A DNA stretch of 64,000 nt from Ophiura sarsii (taxonomy: Eukaryota > Echinodermata > Ophiuroidea > Amphilepidida > Ophiuridae): positions 68,334,291 to 68,398,290 of the forward strand of contig CM069454.1 in NCBI GenBank assembly GCA_035610835.1. Reading direction: 5' to 3'. A program made the translations under genes and the position numbers. Under the pieces are notes generated by a model. It was not told where the DNA came from. It made no database searches and saw nothing but the letters and a program-made list of their open reading frames with translations. The first letter of the stretch is position 1, and every line of letters begins with the position of its first letter. Positions 37,901 through 43,900 of the stretch are shown in pieces.

Positions 37901-40900
37901 TAATACCAAACATTGGAGTAACATCTGTTTGTAATGCCACCCTAGAAGTAAAATATGTATTACTCCAAAAATGTAATTTTATACTTCGGAGGAATAAAGT
38001 TCATAAATCCATACCTATTGTGATTAACAAAAATACGGGTAGAGTTGGTTACACGGAAAGTGATCCGTCAATTGTAATATTTAAAATTTTACATTACAGT
38101 GATATCATCATAATAACAAACTATATCACACATAATTTTCGTTTCTATAGTGAAATATAATTTAAATGTTTTCCATGTATACAGAGACGTGTGCTAATGC
38201 AAAAACACAGACCTAAACAATTGAATAACGTAACAGAAAAGTGAACACACACATCACACAGCTGTCAAACATGTTAACATTTAAACTTAGCGGGTTATTT
38301 TAATGCTGCTTGAAGGCCTCATCGAAGGTTGTTTTACCCATTTAGAATATGTTCCTGTGTTAAAAAATGTATCCACCAACTTCAGAATGGATACGCTTCC
38401 TGGTGCGCATTTCACTTTGAAATGTTTTCAGAACTTTTGTTGAGTAAGTTGAACTGAATGTGTTTCAGCGTAGAACCATACAATTTGTATTCGCTTATCT
38501 ACGCTGTAAACCATCTTGAATGAAGACTTTTGCTGTGCAATGTTGTCTACTACGCTTATTTATGTTGTGAGTGACCGAGTTTGGTATCAAATAACATTAA
38601 TGATGCAAGGTAAGCGGTGAACTGAGACTAATGCGCAACGTTGCTTTCATACCGTTAATGTATGCGCACCTTTAGCATGTTTAGCAACAATGTGTGGTAC
38701 TTGGTTTGGGTTGGTCTGGCACACGGCCAATGACTTTCAACCAGTATTATAATGTTGTGGGTTCACCAATAGGGTTGTGTTTGGTATCAAATTAATTTCC
38801 CAAATCTCGTCTATCAAAATATGGTTACATTTATACCATATGATTTATATTTTATGAGATATGACTCTTCAAAAACGTGCATAGACTTTTGGGACACCCT
38901 GTAGTTGGTACCTTCTACAGACCACAAGATGAAAAGCACCATCCGATCATCAAGCTAGGTGAGAGCCTCATGAAGATCTACAGCTCCGTCAAGTCACCCT
39001 ACATCATTCTTGGTGGAGACTTTAACGTTCCTGAACTTGACTGGTCAACTGGTGAACCAATTGGGGCCAGAGGCGTACTGGAAAAAGCCTTAATTGATTT
39101 AATTGATGAAAACCACCTAACACAGATGGTAACCTTTCCGACAAGACGCGACGCAAATGGAACAGAAAACACCTTGGACCTTCTACTCACTTCCCACCCC
39201 GCTCTGATTACAGACACCAAACCATTGGCAGGCATTAGTGATCACCAAATCGTGCAAGCAAAATTTATCACAAAGACTAAACTGAAACAAAAACCAGCTC
39301 GCAAGATCCCACTATGGAAAAATGTGGACAACGAGAGCTTCAAGTCAAAGGCATCCCAACTTGGTGCAGATTACTTCAAACGTCATCCAGTTAAAAAGCT
39401 TCTTCATAACATCAATGTGTCTAAAGCCATCGGTCCAGATGAAATCCCAAATCAAGCCCTGAAGACTGCAGCTGATGAACTTGCCCCAGTTTTACAACAT
39501 ATCTTCCAGCAGTCGCTGGATTCAGGAGACCTTCCCATTGACTGGCGAACAACCAACATTTCCCCGATCTTTAAGAAAGGCGCCACTACAGACCCAGCGA
39601 ACTACAGACCAGTGTCCCTTACATGCACCTGCTGCAAGCTGCTCGAACATATCGTCGATAGTGATCTAATGAGATATCTTACCAAACACAACATACTATC
39701 CGATAATCAGCACGCCTTCCATAGATCCAGATCCTGTGAATCGCAACTAATACTGACCACTCACGACCTGACCAAACATCTTGATGAAGGACTTACCAGC
39801 GACATGGCCATATTGGACTTCTCAAAAGCCTTCGACGTCATCCCACACCGCAGACTTCTGTCCAAACTTGACTTATATGGTATTCGTTCTACCACCCAAA
39901 ACTGGATTTCCTCTTTCCTCACCAAAAGATTACAAAGAGTTGTTGTAAATGGTAAAGCTTCTAAATGGATTCCAGTTCTTAGCGGCACTCCACAAGGTAC
40001 AGTCCTAGGACCTCATCTTTTCCTCCTTCACATAAATGACATCCAGAGTGGAGTGAGTAGTACCACTCAGACTCTTCGCAGATGACTGTCTAGTTTATAC
40101 ACCAGTAAACAGTCCAGAAGATGAGAGTGATCTGCAAGCAGACCTTAACACCATGATCAACTGGTCCAACACTTGGGGAATGAGATTCAATCCTGGTAAA
40201 TGTAAAACCATGCGCATCACAAGGAAGAGAAATCCAGTAGAGAAATCCAGCACAGCCCACCAAATATGAAATGCTTGGAGTCAACCTTGAAGAAACATCC
40301 TGCAGTCAGTATCTAGGAATCAAAATCCAAAGTGACCTGAGATGGAACAAACAAGTTGAGCATGCTAAATTTAAGGCCTCCAGAGTAGGCCTACTGAACT
40401 TCTTGAGAAGAAATTTCCACCACACCTCTTCCTCCATCAAAGAGAAGTTGAGGCTGATCGGTTTGTCACGGACGGACGTTTGTGCAAAACATGAGCGAAA
40501 AACAGTTTGTAAAAAGTAACTACTGACATTTATTCAACTTTTTATGTTTAATGTTATAGAGAATCATCAACTTTATTGAAATACACAAAAAAAAATAAGG
40601 TGTGGTTTGTTACTAAAAATAGAATGACGGAAATGTTTGTGTCACGGACGGACTAGATAGAAATAGGGTTCTCTACCTTTTAGTGCTTCTTTTTAATTTC
40701 TATCTAGTCAACTCCATATTCCCCAATGCTTTCCAGGTCAAATAGTAAGTAAGATACATGGTTTGAATATCTGATACACAGCATTTGAAAATATTTCTTA
40801 TTTTTTACAGCTGTAGGGTAACAAACTTTGTCACGGACGGACATTTTTGAGCGTCACGGACGGACACAAATGTTAACTACATAAAAAACTTTGAAATTGC

Positions 40901-43900
40901 CACTTATTTACACTTTAGTATGACAAAATGGTATCAAATACTTACAAAATAGTAAGAAAAATGTTAAGTCATGAATTTTCAGTCTTAGTAAAAAAAAAGC
41001 AGTCAAGATATTAGTCTTTTTCCAACACTACGGACAAGATAGAAATAGGGTTCTCCGGACCTTGAGTACTTCTTCTTAATTTCTATTTAAACAATTTCAT
41101 ATTCCTCAAGCTTTCCAGGTCAAATACACAGCATTTGAAAACAGATTTATTTTTTACAGGAGAAAAATGCAGAAAAGTTTTCGGAACAGTCCATTATTAC
41201 CCAAGGGGTAGAAACAAGATGCGTCATGGACGGACATTCTTAGTAGAAGTTGACCTTGCCATATTCTATGTTAATGAAACATTTTCAATTTTTTTAATCA
41301 AAAATTGATAGATGGCACATTTATCCATTAAATAAGAAATATATTTTAGAAAAAAAGTTCTGGGAAGTAATTACCATGCCCTTGTGATAACATTTTGATG
41401 CAGAGCTGTCCGTCCGTGACGCAAATTTATTTTTTAAAGTTTTACAACTTTTTTCAAGGAAAGAGAGAAAAAATAAAAACATAGTGAGCTATCTCCCCTA
41501 TATACCCCCTTTCTCATGTAGAAATGAAACTTAACAATGGCGTCAATAAATAAGTTAAATCAGTGATTAAAAGTTGTCACGGACGGACACAAATTTTGTC
41601 ACGGACGGACATTATTCAGTTCTGAGTACAAATGCCAAACTGAATCCTGCCCCTCTTACAATGGCAGGAGATAGACCTGCTGCATCATATGCATCATATA
41701 AATAGACTGTATGCTGTACAACTTTGTAAAACAATTTTGACCCTTCTTTGATAAATTTTGTTTGATTAATTGTGTAAAAGACTGTATATGCTGTGATACA
41801 ACTTTTTAAAACAATTTTGACCCTTCTTTGATAAGTTTTTGTTCAATTAATTGTGTAATTAAAGGTTAGTGATATGGATGGATACATGTAGGCATCCAAC
41901 CGTGTTTTGAGTTTTTCAAAGTTTCATGAAGAAAAAGCCTGCAACTTTTGATAGTGCAAAGCTTAAAATTAAATTTGTGCTAACGTTTCCAATGATACTT
42001 TCTGATTTCAATGCTGTTACTTGCTTTTATTTTACATACACTTATTATATGGGGCAATTTTAAACTGTCTTTTAACTGATCTCATGCTACCCCTTTTATT
42101 TGCAAGCATTATTTCAGCATGTACAGCAGGCTTTCTCAACTAGATTAACTGATGCGCCACAGTTTGGTAACCAACCTGTTGAAGCTCCACTTCGTCAAAT
42201 TTTTATAAAATTTACCATGGCAAAATTCTCTTTATAACATTAATTTCAAACTATTTTAACATATGTAGGCAGCATAATAACTAATATTACTCTTTTGAGG
42301 GCATATGCGCGTGTAGCGCGGAAAAATTGCTGTATTTATACATCTGATTGTCATACTTAGGCCTATGAAATCTGGCTATATCATGATATGATTTTATTTT
42401 TAAACAAATTTTAACCACTCTCGCGCCACTTAGGATACCTTGATGCGCCACAAGTGGCGCGCGCGCCACCAGTTGAGAATGCCTGATGTGCAGGCAGTAA
42501 GGTTAACAAGCGCAAGCTATACTACAGATTCACCAAAGAAGATCTGCTGAATGTTCACAAATGCGCAAATAAGCAAATGACTTCATTTGACTTCAAGTAA
42601 TTTTACAGTGCACCTGGTGAGCATCATAACATGTGCTCACTGCTTTAGCAAACCTACTCATTTGCATAAAGGGCATACCTGTATGGACTAGTTCATTTAA
42701 TGGTAAGAGGGGTGGTATTCAGCTTTGCTTGTGTGCTCAGAACTGAACAGTAGCTAACAGTGTCCGTCCGTGACAACATTTGTGTCCGTCCGTGACAACT
42801 TTTAATTAAAGATTTAACTAATTTATGCCTGCCCTAATTAGTTAATACTCCTACATGGGAAAGAATACATATAAGGGAGATACTTCACTATGTTTTTATT
42901 TTTTAACTTTGTCCTTGAAATTAGTTAAAAAACTTTTAAACTTTTTTTGTGTCACGGACGGACAGCAAAACATCAAAATGTTAACGCAAGTCTAGCGATA
43001 TAACTGCCCCAGAACTGTTTTCCCAAATATTTATCCTATTTGATGGAAAAGTGTGTCAGCTATCAACATTACATCACAAAACTCTGAAAATGTTACATTA
43101 ACATAAAAATATAGCATGATGAATTTGAACTAAAATGTCCGTCCGTGACGCATCTTGTTTTCACCCCTTGGACAATAATGGACTGTTTCGCGAACGTACC
43201 GCATTTTTTAAATTTTTTAAATGCAGTTTCAGATAGCCTAGATATTGTCCAACATTGTGAGGTACCTATCAATATCAAAATGAGAAATTTATTTTTTCAT
43301 AACCATGTTAACCTTTAACCGATCAGCCTCAGTTGTACACCTCTCTTGTTCGCCCTCACCTGGATTACGCAACCGCTGCTTGGGATCCATACACAGCTAA
43401 AAACATCAAAGATCTTGAAAAAGTGCAGAACGTGGCATCTCGTTTTATAACAAACACCTACGGGAAGGACACAAGTGTCACAGCACTGAAATCAAAACTC
43501 GACTGGCCACCACTGCAAGAAAGACGCAGAAGAGGTAGACTAACATGTTTTTACAAAATCCTCAACGACCATCTTGACATCGACCAATACAAGTTCATAT
43601 CACCAAAACCAGACCGAACCAGAAGGGGGCACAACAACCAATTTCAGATTGACCACACCAGAACGGACGCACATTCAAACTCCTTCTTCAAAAGAACAAT
43701 CATTGACTGGAACGCGCTTCCTCAAGCTACAATCGACCAACCCAGCACTGCTACATTCAAAAATTCACTGACAAAAGACTATAGCGGTTCTTGCCTCCAC
43801 ATATAACCCACTCTCTCCACACCTTCAGTCAAAACTCTCTATGAGAGTATTTTGGAGGATATCCTATCCAAGATCCAAGATCCAAGATTTCAATTTGCAA

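Larger units (their letters stand above)
40465..43149. promoter_or_regulatory. twelve copies of the 13-mer GTCACGGACGGAC
   Basis: Plus orientation at 40465, 40641, 40830, 40853, 41223 (one mismatch), 41576, 41598 and 42951. Minus orientation at 41408, 42762, 42784 and 43137. Copies 41223, 41408, 41576 and 41598 have mirror partners 43137, 42951, 42784 and 42762. The surrounding AT-rich arms have diverged, but the 13-mer is almost unchanged, suggesting a protein-binding site. That role is inferred. Confidence 0.8.
40450..43330. mobile_element. 2.9 kb foldback element built on a GTCACGGACGGAC repeat
   Basis: The ends GAGGCTGATCGGTT and AACCGATCAGCCTC are exact 14-bp inverted repeats, flanked by AGTT duplications (40446-40449, 43331-43334). 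Removing the element and one AGTT restores the LINE frame. The outer halves are long inverted arms: about 41150-41680 against 42690-43200, with matching blocks such as ACAGTCCATTATT and AAAACATAGTGA. The 13-mer GTCACGGACGGAC occurs twelve times. The left half also has a direct duplication (40640-40830 and 41030-41170). No transposase is recognised. A 4-bp duplication does not identify a superfamily by itself. Confidence 0.9.
37080..43890 (+). mobile_element. CR1/L2-like LINE, interrupted by two insertions
   Basis: It encodes a PHD-like zinc-finger tail, an APE-type endonuclease and a reverse transcriptase, and ends in short repeats of ATCCAAG (43867-43890). Two DNA elements split it (37790-38901 and 40450-43330). 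Removing each together with one target duplication restores an uninterrupted reading frame across the junction. It also has two frameshifts and probably an internal deletion. It lies in XRCC1 intron 1, opposite to the gene. Clade assignment is by motif style only. Confidence 0.88.

Noticed and set aside
37885..38160. A 91-codon frame in the Tc1-like insertion as a transposase
   Set aside because: No DDE/D signature or helix-turn-helix is recognisable, and the element is too short for a complete transposase.
40465..43149. CRISPR-like array of the repeated 13-mer
   Set aside because: Spacing is irregular, orientation is mixed, the repeat is too short, and the context is a eukaryotic intron within a transposon.
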